In this document: positions 1 to 5,764 of the stretch, piece after piece
How positions within the stretch are numbered: position 1 is the stretch's first letter
Layout: every line of letters begins with the position of its first letter
NCBI GenBank assembly: GCA_023426005.1
Contig: JAFABO010000204.1
Location: 1 to 18,918, forward strand
Direction of reading: 5' to 3'
Length of the DNA: 18,918 bases
Origin: Bacillota bacterium
GTDB lineage: Bacteria > Bacillota > Clostridia > Acetivibrionales > DSM-1351
Made by a program: the position numbers and the translations under genes
Notes under the pieces: generated by a model
Told to the model about the DNA's origin: nothing
Seen by the model: the letters and a program-made list of their open reading frames with translations, nothing else
The model's database searches: none

Positions 1-57
1 TTTCTTTTGATGAAATTTAATACGCAGTAAAAATGCCTTAAAAAGGAGGCACTAACT

Positions 58-228
58 ATGAGTAGACATAAGAGTATCATGTCAGAAGCCCTTAAAGAGG
101 AAATTGCCAAGGAACTTGGAGTCTACAACAAAGTTTCAGCTGAGGGCTGGGGATCAGTATCTTCGAGAGATTGCGGAAGTATGGTTAAAAAGGCAATTGA
201 AATGGCTGAAAGAGGTGTCAACCGTTAA
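58..228 (+). CDS. Small acid-soluble spore protein, alpha/beta type
   Basis: A 56-residue protein, too short for routine ORF lists. It carries the alpha/beta SASP signature: a segment EEIAKELGV near residue 14, where the germination protease GPR cuts in this family, then GWGSVSSRDCGSMVKKAIEMAE, the conserved DNA-binding part (residues about 29-51). Family members coat spore DNA in the forespore, force an A-like helix and protect against UV and heat; they are degraded to amino acids at germination. The start is fixed by AAAAGGAGG at 41-49, eight bases before ATG. Clostridial versions are usually 55-70 residues, so it looks complete. Expression is expected from a forespore (SigG) promoter, which would lie left of the window. 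An imperfect hairpin follows the gene. Confidence 0.93.
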   Translation: MSRHKSIMSEALKEEIAKELGVYNKVSAEGWGSVSSRDCGSMVKKAIEMAERGVNR

Positions 229-250
229 TGGGTTAGTTTAGCGTCATTTA

Positions 251-285
251 GGGGCTGGCGGCAGATTATGTCTGACTGCCTCCCC
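251..285 (+). terminator. Possible hairpin terminator after SASP gene
   Basis: GGGG-ct-GGC-gg-CAGA can pair with TCTG-act-GCC-t-CCCC around a five-base loop. The stem is interrupted by small internal loops and no clean T run follows, so termination is only plausible. Its place 22 bases after the SASP stop codon supports the idea. Confidence 0.35.
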
Positions 286-378
286 ATTACATAGTCTTTC
301 CTGTAATTCAATCGGTTGATTTTCAAGGTAAATTCATTTATTATTAATGAAAGAGAGATGATTACGGGAGGGAAGGCT

Positions 379-1281
379 TTGAAAAACGCATTGTTTGTAT
401 ATAATCCCATATCAGGCGGCCGCAAGGTTCCAAACGAACTGGACTACATACTGAGTACATTTCAAAAAAGAGGTATTCTTGTTCAGCCGTACAGACTTAT
501 AGATGCCAACAATGACTATCTCGTAAGTGCCCTGAAGTCAGGAATATATGATTTTGTAATTGCCTCGGGCGGAGATGGCACCATAAATTTTGTTGCAAAC
601 ATCCTTCTGGACAACGATATCAAAATGCCTATTGGTGTAATACCTTCAGGAACCTGTAATGATTTTGCCAAATGCCTGGGGATCAATTCCCTGCATGAAA
701 GCCTGAACATTATTTTACAGGGCAGGACTCTTATGTGCGATGTGGGACATATCAACGATTCACATTATTTTTTGAGTACTTTTGCAGGAGGAAACTTTGT
801 AGATGTATCTTTCAGTACAAACAGTGAACTTAAAAAAAACTTCGGTCCCTTTGCATATTATCTTAAGGGTTTGTCCGAAGTTGCAAATATAAAGAGCTTT
901 GACTTAAAAGTCACGGCAGATGAGCATATTATAGAAGGTAAGTTCATATTGTTTTTAATTGTCAACGGAAAACAGGCGGCAGGCTTTCCAAACCTGTTGA
1001 ACGATGCTGATTTTACCGACGGCTATATGGATATCATACTTGTAAAGAAATGTTCAAACATAAATTTGGCAAGTATTTTCTTCAAGGTCCTCAGTAAGGA
1101 ATCGGTCAATGATAAAAATGTCATCATACTCAAGGCAAAAAAGTGTGAGCTGACAAGCAGGTCGCCAATTGCTCTTACCGTTGACGGAGAAAAATCAGAG
1201 CTTTTTCCGGCAGCCATAGAATTTAAACATAAGCTTCTGGAGGTTTTTGTACCGCAGAATATATATGACCTTAATAAATAA
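379..1281 (+). CDS. YegS/BmrU-family lipid (diacylglycerol-type) kinase
   Basis: 300 residues, typical for the family. The N-terminal DAGK catalytic domain shows the NPISGG nucleotide-binding start (residues 9-14), the hallmark GGDGT (64-68) in a longer ASGGDGTINFVAN segment, and PSGTCNDFA (89-97), the G-T-x-N-D-F-A motif. The C-terminal beta-sandwich half contains GKQAAGFP and VDGE. Relatives phosphorylate diacylglycerol or other membrane lipids with ATP; the exact lipid cannot be read from sequence. I choose the TTG at 379 because GGGAGGG (366-372) lies six bases before it and the protein then begins right at the conserved strand MKNALFVYNP. An in-frame ATG at 358 and another at 316 have no good ribosome site. 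The gene stands alone and ends at a strong terminator. Confidence 0.88.
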   Translation: MKNALFVYNPISGGRKVPNELDYILSTFQKRGILVQPYRLIDANNDYLVSALKSGIYDFVIASGGDGTINFVANILLDNDIKMPIGVIPSGTCNDFAKCLGINSLHESLNIILQGRTLMCDVGHINDSHYFLSTFAGGNFVDVSFSTNSELKKNFGPFAYYLKGLSEVANIKSFDLKVTADEHIIEGKFILFLIVNGKQAAGFPNLLNDADFTDGYMDIILVKKCSNINLASIFFKVLSKESVNDKNVIILKAKKCELTSRSPIALTVDGEKSELFPAAIEFKHKLLEVFVPQNIYDLNK

Positions 1282-1333
1282 AAATAAGATTAGTATTAAA
1301 AATATTGGAAATTCTCTTTGTGTATATATAATT

Positions 1334-1373
1334 AAACCGGTATCGTGGTATAAAATCCAGGATGCCGGTTTTT
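1334..1373 (+). terminator. Intrinsic terminator between convergent genes
   Basis: The arms AAACCGGTATCGTGG and CCAGGATGCCGGTTT form a 15-bp stem with one mismatch and one G-T pair, followed by TTTTT. It ends the lipid-kinase transcript. The minus strand also reads into an A/T-rich tail, so it may also stop the convergent gene at 1401-1646. Confidence 0.85.
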
Positions 1374-1400
1374 AGCTGGGAAGATATTTTGTCATCAAAA

Positions 1401-1646
1401 TCAATACATCTGATGCTTGTTGTCCTCATAGGCAACAAGCAGTTGGTTCCGGCCGTTCACAATAGTTTTCTTTACATAATAGCCATTCTTTGATAATACA
1501 TCATAGATTTCGTCGGCCTGGTGAAAGTAGTTATTGCCCACGTCCAGTATGAGTGTTTCTCCCGGTTTAAGTCTGTTCTGCACCACTTCGAGTGTATTTT
1601 TGTCATTCAAGCTTTCGAAATTTATTATGTTATTTTGAAGCTCCAT
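1401..1646 (-). CDS. Hypothetical small protein
   Basis: 81 residues, family not recognised. GAGGTGA (minus strand, about 1653-1660) sits six bases before the ATG, which supports translation. The middle reads LKPGETLILDVGNNYFHQADEIYDVLSKNGYYVKKTIVNGRNQLLVAY, a beta-alpha-beta-like pattern with the spacing of small TusA/SirA-type two-layer folds. It lacks the CPxP motif of TusA, so that resemblance is only structural guesswork. No signal peptide or membrane segment is visible. It is convergent with the lipid kinase and divergent from deoC. Confidence 0.7.
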   Translation of the reverse strand: MELQNNIINFESLNDKNTLEVVQNRLKPGETLILDVGNNYFHQADEIYDVLSKNGYYVKKTIVNGRNQLLVAYEDNKHQMY

Positions 1647-1858
1647 ATCACGTCACCTCTTCATAAGTAATTATTTTGGAATACTGAATTTAATACGCTT
1701 TGCAGCAATTATCAGTTTTGTCGGCTTAAAGTTTATTATTTGCACAAGTCTCTAAAATTATTTGATAGTAAAAATTTTAATAAAGTACTGTATAATTTTT
1801 TCATTTAATGGCTAATATAATATTGACCTCACAAAATACATTTTGACCCCCTTTACAT

Positions 1859-1889
1859 GGTTAGTCGATGGCGACTAACCTATTTTTTT
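1859..1889 (+). terminator. Strong orphan intrinsic terminator
   Basis: GGTTAGTCG, loop ATGG, CGACTAACC: a perfect 9-bp stem followed by TA and seven Ts. No plus-strand gene precedes it, because the lipid kinase already has its own terminator 490 bases upstream. It may end a small RNA, act as an attenuator or leader for deoC, or be the end of a lost element. Confidence 0.8.
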
Positions 1890-2012
1890 GTTAAGGGGCG
1901 GTATCTTGAAATTTCCTTAGTGATTTGTGATAATAAGAATAGTAAAAAGTTCTTATTTATAAGTAAGGGATAATTTTTTAAGACAGCAGACTATTTTAAA
2001 TTCAAAAAGCGG

Positions 2013-2031
2013 GGAACAATGATATTGTTCC
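2013..2031 (+). promoter_or_regulatory. Inverted repeat just before deoC ribosome site
   Basis: GGAACAAT-GAT-ATTGTTCC: perfect 8-bp arms with a three-base centre, ending ten bases before the TGAGG ribosome site of deoC. It could be a repressor operator or an mRNA hairpin; the sequence alone does not decide. Confidence 0.45.
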
Positions 2032-2052
2032 GTGCGGAAATGAGGATTTGTC

Positions 2053-2721
2053 ATGAATATTGCAGGTTTGATAGATCATACGGCGCTTAAGCCTGAAACT
2101 ACAAAAGCACAGGTTGAAAAGCTTTGCAGTGAAGCAACGGAGTATGGTTTTGCGTCGGTATGTGTTAATCCTTGTTATGTGGGTTTGTGCAGCCGGCTTT
2201 TAAAGGACAGTAAAGTAAAGGTATGTACCGTAATTGGTTTTCCTCTGGGTGCAACCACTTCTGCCGTAAAAGCTGCTGAGGCCGCTGAAGCTATTCAGAA
2301 TGGCGCTGCCGAAGTTGATATGGTAATTAATGTGGGCGCCATAAAGTCGGGTGATCTTGATTATGTTAAAAAGGATATAGAAGCCGTAGTACAGGCAGCA
2401 AGAGGTAAGGCCCTTGTAAAGGTTATTCTTGAAACCTGTTTGCTGACCGATGAGGAGAAAAGGACCAGCTGCAGGATATGCAAAGAAGCCGGGGCCGACT
2501 TTGTAAAGACATCCACGGGTTTTAGCACAGGCGGGGCAACAGTTGAAGATATAAGGCTCATGAGGGATATGGTAAAGCCTAACCTCGGGGTTAAAGCCTC
2601 GGGAGGCATACGGGATTACGAAACGGCCAAAGCCATGATAGAGGCCGGTGCAAGCAGAATAGGAGCAAGCGCCTCGGTAGCCATAGCAAATAAGGAAAAG
2701 AGTACCGGCAGCGGATATTAA
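2053..2721 (+). CDS. deoC: Deoxyribose-phosphate aldolase
   Basis: 222 residues, the short form usual in Firmicutes. DeoC is a class I (Schiff-base) aldolase that splits 2-deoxy-D-ribose-5-phosphate into glyceraldehyde-3-phosphate and acetaldehyde, the last step of deoxynucleoside breakdown in the cytosol. Visible landmarks: LIDHTALKP at the N-terminus (6-14), EVDMVINVG with the proton-relay Asp89, VKVILETCLL (122-131), DFVKTSTGF with the Schiff-base Lys152, and GVKASGGIRD with Lys181, then a phosphate-binding GASRIGAS (199-206). The ATG follows TGAGG (2041-2045) at seven bases. No other deo or nucleoside phosphorylase gene adjoins it, so it appears monocistronic, with a hairpin upstream and a strong terminator downstream. 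Confidence 0.96.
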   Translation: MNIAGLIDHTALKPETTKAQVEKLCSEATEYGFASVCVNPCYVGLCSRLLKDSKVKVCTVIGFPLGATTSAVKAAEAAEAIQNGAAEVDMVINVGAIKSGDLDYVKKDIEAVVQAARGKALVKVILETCLLTDEEKRTSCRICKEAGADFVKTSTGFSTGGATVEDIRLMRDMVKPNLGVKASGGIRDYETAKAMIEAGASRIGASASVAIANKEKSTGSGY

Positions 2722-2728
2722 AAAATTA

Positions 2729-2774
2729 ACACCCTCCAAAATATGCTTTTCCGCACATTTTGAAGGGTGTTTTT
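2729..2774. terminator. Bidirectional terminator between deoC and dfx
   Basis: ACACCCTCCAAAATATGC pairs with GCACATTTTGAAGGGTGT (18 bp, two G-T pairs) around a six-base loop, followed by TTTTT on the plus strand. On the minus strand the stem is followed by a T-rich stretch, so it likely serves both convergent genes. Confidence 0.88.
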
Positions 2775-2786
2775 CACCGGTATTTA

Positions 2787-3167
2787 CTATTTTACTTCAC
2801 CTTTCCATAAACCATGGATGTTGCAATATGCATAAACTTCAGCATTTTTCTTATCACTTAGAATAGCTTTCGGGTCATCTCCCGGTAACAGGTTTATTAT
2901 TTCCAGACCTTCATCACCGACAACGGCTATCCATTCAATATAGTGAACATCAATCATCGGGTGTGCAACGGAGCCTACCTCAACATTGATACTGCCATTG
3001 CTTCTTAGTGAAACAGGGATATGCTTTTCAACGGATGCCTCAACTGTGTTGGGAACAAGTTTTTCCATTGGCTCTCCGCAACAGACAATAGTACCGCCGC
3101 CGCTTTTTATTAATGCAACCATATTTCCACAATGCTTACAACGGAAAAAAGATACCTCATTCTTCAT
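2787..3167 (-). CDS. dfx: Desulfoferrodoxin (2Fe superoxide reductase)
   Basis: 126 residues. It reduces superoxide to hydrogen peroxide without making O2, a common oxygen defence of anaerobes. The N-terminal desulforedoxin-like centre I has Cys10, Cys13, Cys29 and Cys30. The catalytic centre II has Glu47 and His49 in EKHIP, His69, His75, Cys115 and His118 in CNIHGLW, matching the ligand set and spacing known for Desulfovibrio desulfoferrodoxin (rubredoxin or a similar carrier supplies electrons in those systems). The start is the ATG at 3167, eight bases after GGGGAGA. A longer reading from TTG at 3173 would leave only two bases to the ribosome site. Monocistronic, convergent with deoC, divergent from sfsA. 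Confidence 0.96.
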   Translation of the reverse strand: MKNEVSFFRCKHCGNMVALIKSGGGTIVCCGEPMEKLVPNTVEASVEKHIPVSLRSNGSINVEVGSVAHPMIDVHYIEWIAVVGDEGLEIINLLPGDDPKAILSDKKNAEVYAYCNIHGLWKGEVK

Positions 3168-3444
3168 AATCAAAATCTCCCCTCGTGACTTTATTGGAAT
3201 CCCATATTGGCTGCGTACAATAAATACAGCATACCAAAAAGATTCATTCTATACTTTTATCCAAACCTGTTATATTTTATACCCTGATTTCCATATCCAA
3301 AACATATTAATACTATGTTAGTGATACATTAGATTTTTAATGTGCGGTAAAATTGATTTTAAATAATGCATTTAATCTCTTGTTAAACCATAGAAGCGGG
3401 GGTATAATTTTCATGTCATTGATTTCATTAAAGCGGAGGCAAGG

Positions 3445-4125
3445 GTGATTTACAACAATATAAAAACTGCAAGGTTTATTTGCAGACCAAATAGATTTAT
3501 TGCACATATCGAGCTTGACGGAAGGGAAGAGGTGTGTCACGTAAAAAATACCGGCAGGTGCAGGGAACTGCTGAAGCCGGGAGTTACGGTATTTGTACAG
3601 GAATTTGATACAACCTCCAGAAAAACCAGGTATGACCTTATAGGTGTTATAAAGGGGGACAGGCTGATCAATATGGACAGTCAGGTCCCCAACAAGGTTT
3701 TTAAGGAATGGCTGCTAAAAGGGGGCCTTTTAAAGGATATTACCCTGATTAAGCCTGAAGCGAGGTACAAAAATTCCAGATTCGATTTTTATATAGAGAC
3801 AGAAAAGGAAAAAATATTTATTGAAGTCAAGGGAGTTACTCTGGAGGACGATAATGTTGTCTTGTTTCCTGATGCGCCCACCGAAAGAGGGGTCAAACAC
3901 ATCAACGAGCTAATGGAATGTATGGAAGAGGGTTATAAGGCTTATATCGTTTTTGTTATTCAGATGAAAGGAGTGAGCTACTTTACACCCAATTACAGAA
4001 CGCATAAGGAGTTTGCCGAAACTATTAAAATTGCCGGGGCCAGGGGTGTTAATGTAGTGGCCTGTGACTGCAATGTGGGGGAAGATCGTATTGAAATAGC
4101 AGAAAGGGTTGAGGTGAGGCTTTAA
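3445..4125 (+). CDS. sfsA: SfsA family protein (sugar fermentation stimulation protein homologue)
   Basis: 226 residues, standard family length. Conserved SfsA blocks are present: RPNRFIAHIELDG (14-26), HVKNTGRCRELLKPG (32-46), DSQVPN (78-83), ARYKNSRFDFYI (106-117) and FPDAPTERGVKHINEL (141-156). Asp114 with Glu127-Val-Lys129 gives a PD-(D/E)xK-like arrangement, which links the family to nucleases. E. coli SfsA was named for maltose-gene effects and DNA binding, but its biochemical role is unsettled. The start is the GTG at 3445, five bases after GGAGG (3435-3439), and the protein begins at the expected point. The stop codon overlaps the next start by one base (TAATG), so sfsA and yjbQ are translationally coupled. 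Confidence 0.92.
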   Translation: MIYNNIKTARFICRPNRFIAHIELDGREEVCHVKNTGRCRELLKPGVTVFVQEFDTTSRKTRYDLIGVIKGDRLINMDSQVPNKVFKEWLLKGGLLKDITLIKPEARYKNSRFDFYIETEKEKIFIEVKGVTLEDDNVVLFPDAPTERGVKHINELMECMEEGYKAYIVFVIQMKGVSYFTPNYRTHKEFAETIKIAGARGVNVVACDCNVGEDRIEIAERVEVRL

Positions 4126-4514
4126 TGCTTTATGAGTACCGTTTAAAAACTGAAAGACAGAACTTCTACAACATAACCGGCAGGGTAGCAGATGCACTTG
4201 CTAAAAGCGGGATCAGGGACGGTGCCGTCCTGGTGTTCTGTCCCCATACCACCGCAGGGATAACCATCAATGAGAATGCTGACCCTGACGTGGTGAGGGA
4301 CATGCTGCTGGGACTGGACAAAGCTTATCCCGACAGAGCGGAGTTCAGGCATATGGAAGGTAACAGTCATGCACATTTAAAAGCAAGTGCGGTGGGAAGC
4401 AGCCAGTACGTTATTGCCGCAAATGGTAAACTTGTTCTGGGGACATGGCAGGGGATATACTTCTGTGAGTTCGACGGACCCAGAAACCGGAAGTTTTACG
4501 TGAAAGTGTTATAA
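4125..4514 (+). CDS. yjbQ: YjbQ/UPF0047 family protein (secondary thiamine-phosphate synthase-like)
   Basis: 129 residues, a full-length UPF0047 member. Signature residues: CPHTTAGITINENADPDV (39-56) and EGNSHAHLKAS (about 78-88), which hold the conserved metal-binding histidines, then LVLGTWQGIYFCEFDGPR (104-121). E. coli YjbQ has weak thiamine-phosphate synthase activity, which is the basis of the common product name; the native role is uncertain. The ATG overlaps the sfsA stop codon by one base, with GAGGTGAGG (4111-4119) as ribosome site inside sfsA. It is followed by a hairpin without a T run and by the DnaA-box-rich gap. Confidence 0.92.
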   Translation: MLYEYRLKTERQNFYNITGRVADALAKSGIRDGAVLVFCPHTTAGITINENADPDVVRDMLLGLDKAYPDRAEFRHMEGNSHAHLKASAVGSSQYVIAANGKLVLGTWQGIYFCEFDGPRNRKFYVKVL

Positions 4515-4542
4515 GTATGAATTTTTAATGCGGTTTTTTTAC

Positions 4543-4586
4543 TTGCAGCTCCTAAATTTTCAAGCTAAAAAATTTAGGAGCTGCAG
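4543..4586. repeat. Long perfect inverted repeat after yjbQ
   Basis: TGCAGCTCCTAAATTTT pairs with AAAATTTAGGAGCTGCA, giving 17 bp without mismatch plus one outer T-G pair, around an eight-base loop. No T run follows on either strand, so it is not a classical terminator, though it may protect or slow the yjbQ transcript. It marks the left border of the DnaA-box cluster. Confidence 0.75.
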
Positions 4587-4607
4587 TCTTATAGTTAATA
4601 GGACAAA

Positions 4608-4929
4608 TTACCCACAAGAAACTGTGCATAACAGGGAGAAATTGTGGATATTATGTTAAAAGCATGCGAGGTTATCCACAAATATGCTATATTATGTTGA
4701 TAAAACTGTTGATAAGCCAATATACATGGGGATTTCTTGTAGATAATTCAATAGGAAAATCCACACTATATTTATAAACAAATAAAAGTGAATAATGTGA
4801 AAACCTTGTGGATTAAATGATAATAAATCAATGCTTTTTCCACAGAAAACCTATATTTTGTTAATAAAGTTGTGGATATAGCTATATATATGGGGATAGT
4901 ATGTTGAAATATTTAAGATTTAATCCACA
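4608..4929. other. DnaA-box cluster (possible origin-like or DnaA-titration region)
   Basis: In 322 AT-rich bases I count one perfect DnaA box and about ten 9-mers one base off TTATCCACA/TGTGGATAA: TTACCCACA 4608, TGTGCATAA 4623, TGTGGATAT 4643, TTATCCACA 4672 (perfect), TGTTGATAA 4695 and 4707, TGTAGATAA 4738, TGTGGATTA 4807, TTTTCCACA 4836, TGTGGATAT 4871 and TAATCCACA 4921. AAATCCACA at 4757 and TGGGGATAG at 4891 are two bases off. Both orientations occur. There is no dnaA, dnaN or other replication gene in the window, so this is either an origin-distal DnaA-binding locus, like the DnaA-box clusters of Bacillus subtilis or datA of E. coli, or an origin part separated from dnaA. No coding sequence is visible in 4515-4944. 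Confidence 0.75.
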
Positions 4930-4944
4930 ATAGAGCTTTTTATG

Positions 4945-5439
4945 TTATTTTCTACTATAGCCCTTGTTAACCGGATATTTATTATTGTTCTGGTTCTGGT
5001 TCTGTATTGCCTGGGCTACAAGATTGGTAAGGGGCTGGCCGATAGCTTCCTTATAATTGAATCCAAGCAGTTTTAATATCTTAAAGGTTTCAGCCGACAA
5101 TACCTTCTGAATTGCAGAAACAAATTCACTGTCACCGCCGCTGAAGGGCAAAAAGGTTGTTACAATAGGAAGCAATTCCTTTGTTATATACTCGATATCT
5201 TCATCAGATACATCCTGTGACAAAAACTCCTGTTCGTAGCACTTGGTTATTTGAATCAGTTCGTTTTTATCGGTTGTCAGGTCATTAATTATCTCTTCAA
5301 GTACATTTATAGTCTGTTTATCATTCTGGATTTGTTTTACAAGGTTAATTTTATTATATATGGCTTCTGCGGTATTTTTAATACTGACTTCCTTTAGTCT
5401 GACAGCTAATTCAGTTACCGGACTGGCGGCTGGTTCCAT
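4945..5439 (-). CDS. Hypothetical protein, acidic and mostly helical
   Basis: 164 residues, family not recognised. The ATG at 5439 is chosen because GAGGAGTG (5446-5453, minus strand) lies six bases upstream; an in-frame ATG at 5466 has no such site. The sequence is soluble, with no signal peptide or membrane span. Residues about 20-85 are rich in E, K, I and N and look helical. The centre has IVTTFLPFSGGDSEFVSAIQ, and the C-terminus is polar with an N/Q-rich run (QNQNQNNN). Its 3' end abuts the DnaA-box cluster and its 5' end faces the araR side. A link with replication control is possible from position only. Confidence 0.75.
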   Translation of the reverse strand: MEPAASPVTELAVRLKEVSIKNTAEAIYNKINLVKQIQNDKQTINVLEEIINDLTTDKNELIQITKCYEQEFLSQDVSDEDIEYITKELLPIVTTFLPFSGGDSEFVSAIQKVLSAETFKILKLLGFNYKEAIGQPLTNLVAQAIQNQNQNNNKYPVNKGYSRK

Positions 5440-5528
5440 AATATTCACTCCTCGATAATAAAACAAAAAGTCATCAAAAATTAAAAAGTGGTATACATAA
5501 TTATATGCACATAATGAGGAGGAGGTTA

Positions 5529-5726
5529 ATGCGAAGCGAAATATTTCTGCTTAATTCACACAGCGGAGATAAAAGCGCATTCGGCTTTAAAGTTGGAATA
5601 TGGATACAGGTAAATGAGAAAAAGCTTAATAAGGGCTTTTTTCTTTTGAATTTGCAGGATATAATATTATTCAATAGTATAAAAAATTCAGCTGCAATAT
5701 TGCACAAATTAAATATTAATGTATAA
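5529..5726 (+). CDS. Possible small ORF upstream of araR
   Basis: A 65-codon frame starting at ATG 5529 after GGAGGAGG (5518-5525), a very strong ribosome site in an otherwise empty gap. The product begins MRSEIFLLNSHSGDKSAFGF; I recognise no family. Codons are reasonable over the first 35 residues and AT-rich after that. A weak AAAAAGC / GCTTTTT hairpin lies near 5620-5645, and the frame runs into the araR promoter (its end overlaps the -10). It may be a short real protein with a random tail, a leader peptide, or chance. Confidence 0.3.
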   Translation: MRSEIFLLNSHSGDKSAFGFKVGIWIQVNEKKLNKGFFLLNLQDIILFNSIKNSAAILHKLNINV

Positions 5727-5744
5727 TATAGATGTACGTACAAG
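5700..5744 (+). promoter_or_regulatory. araR promoter with AraR operator palindrome
   Basis: TATAAT at 5722-5727, with TTGCAC at 5700-5705 as a weak -35 (16-base spacing). Six bases after the -10 comes TGTACGTACA (5733-5742), a perfect 10-bp palindrome identical to the core of the known Bacillus AraR operator (ATTTGTACGTACAAAT). Its place around the expected transcription start predicts autorepression of araR, relieved by arabinose. Confidence 0.75.
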
Positions 5745-5764
5745 TCGTTTTTCAGGAGAAAATA

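Larger units (their letters stand above)
1647..2052. other. 406-bp intergenic region upstream of deoC
   Basis: No convincing coding sequence. It holds a candidate -10 (TATAAT at 1791-1796) with no good -35, a pair of TTGACC words at about 1823 and 1843, the strong orphan terminator at 1859-1889, a short inverted repeat CTTATTTATAAG near 1952, and a hairpin just before the deoC ribosome site. The promoters of deoC and of the minus-strand gene at 1401-1646 must lie here but cannot be placed with confidence. Confidence 0.5.

Noticed and set aside
1821..1855. TTGACC-rich words as an intact insertion-sequence end
   Set aside because: No transposase, partner inverted repeat or target duplication is visible nearby; kept only as a speculative alternative for the orphan terminator.
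2200..2739. Long minus-strand open frame (179 codons) opposite deoC
   Set aside because: It lies wholly over a clear deoC gene, has no ribosome site, and its cysteine/tyrosine-rich product is typical of an antisense shadow.
3194..3221. TTGGAA-16-TACAAT as a plus-strand promoter for sfsA
   Set aside because: The match is moderate, but it lies about 225 bases from the sfsA start with no other support, so it was not listed as a feature.
4586..4944. CRISPR-like array in the repeated TGTGGAT/ATCCACA region
   Set aside because: The repeats are 9-mers in mixed orientation and irregular spacing, without long identical repeats or uniform spacers; DnaA boxes explain them better.
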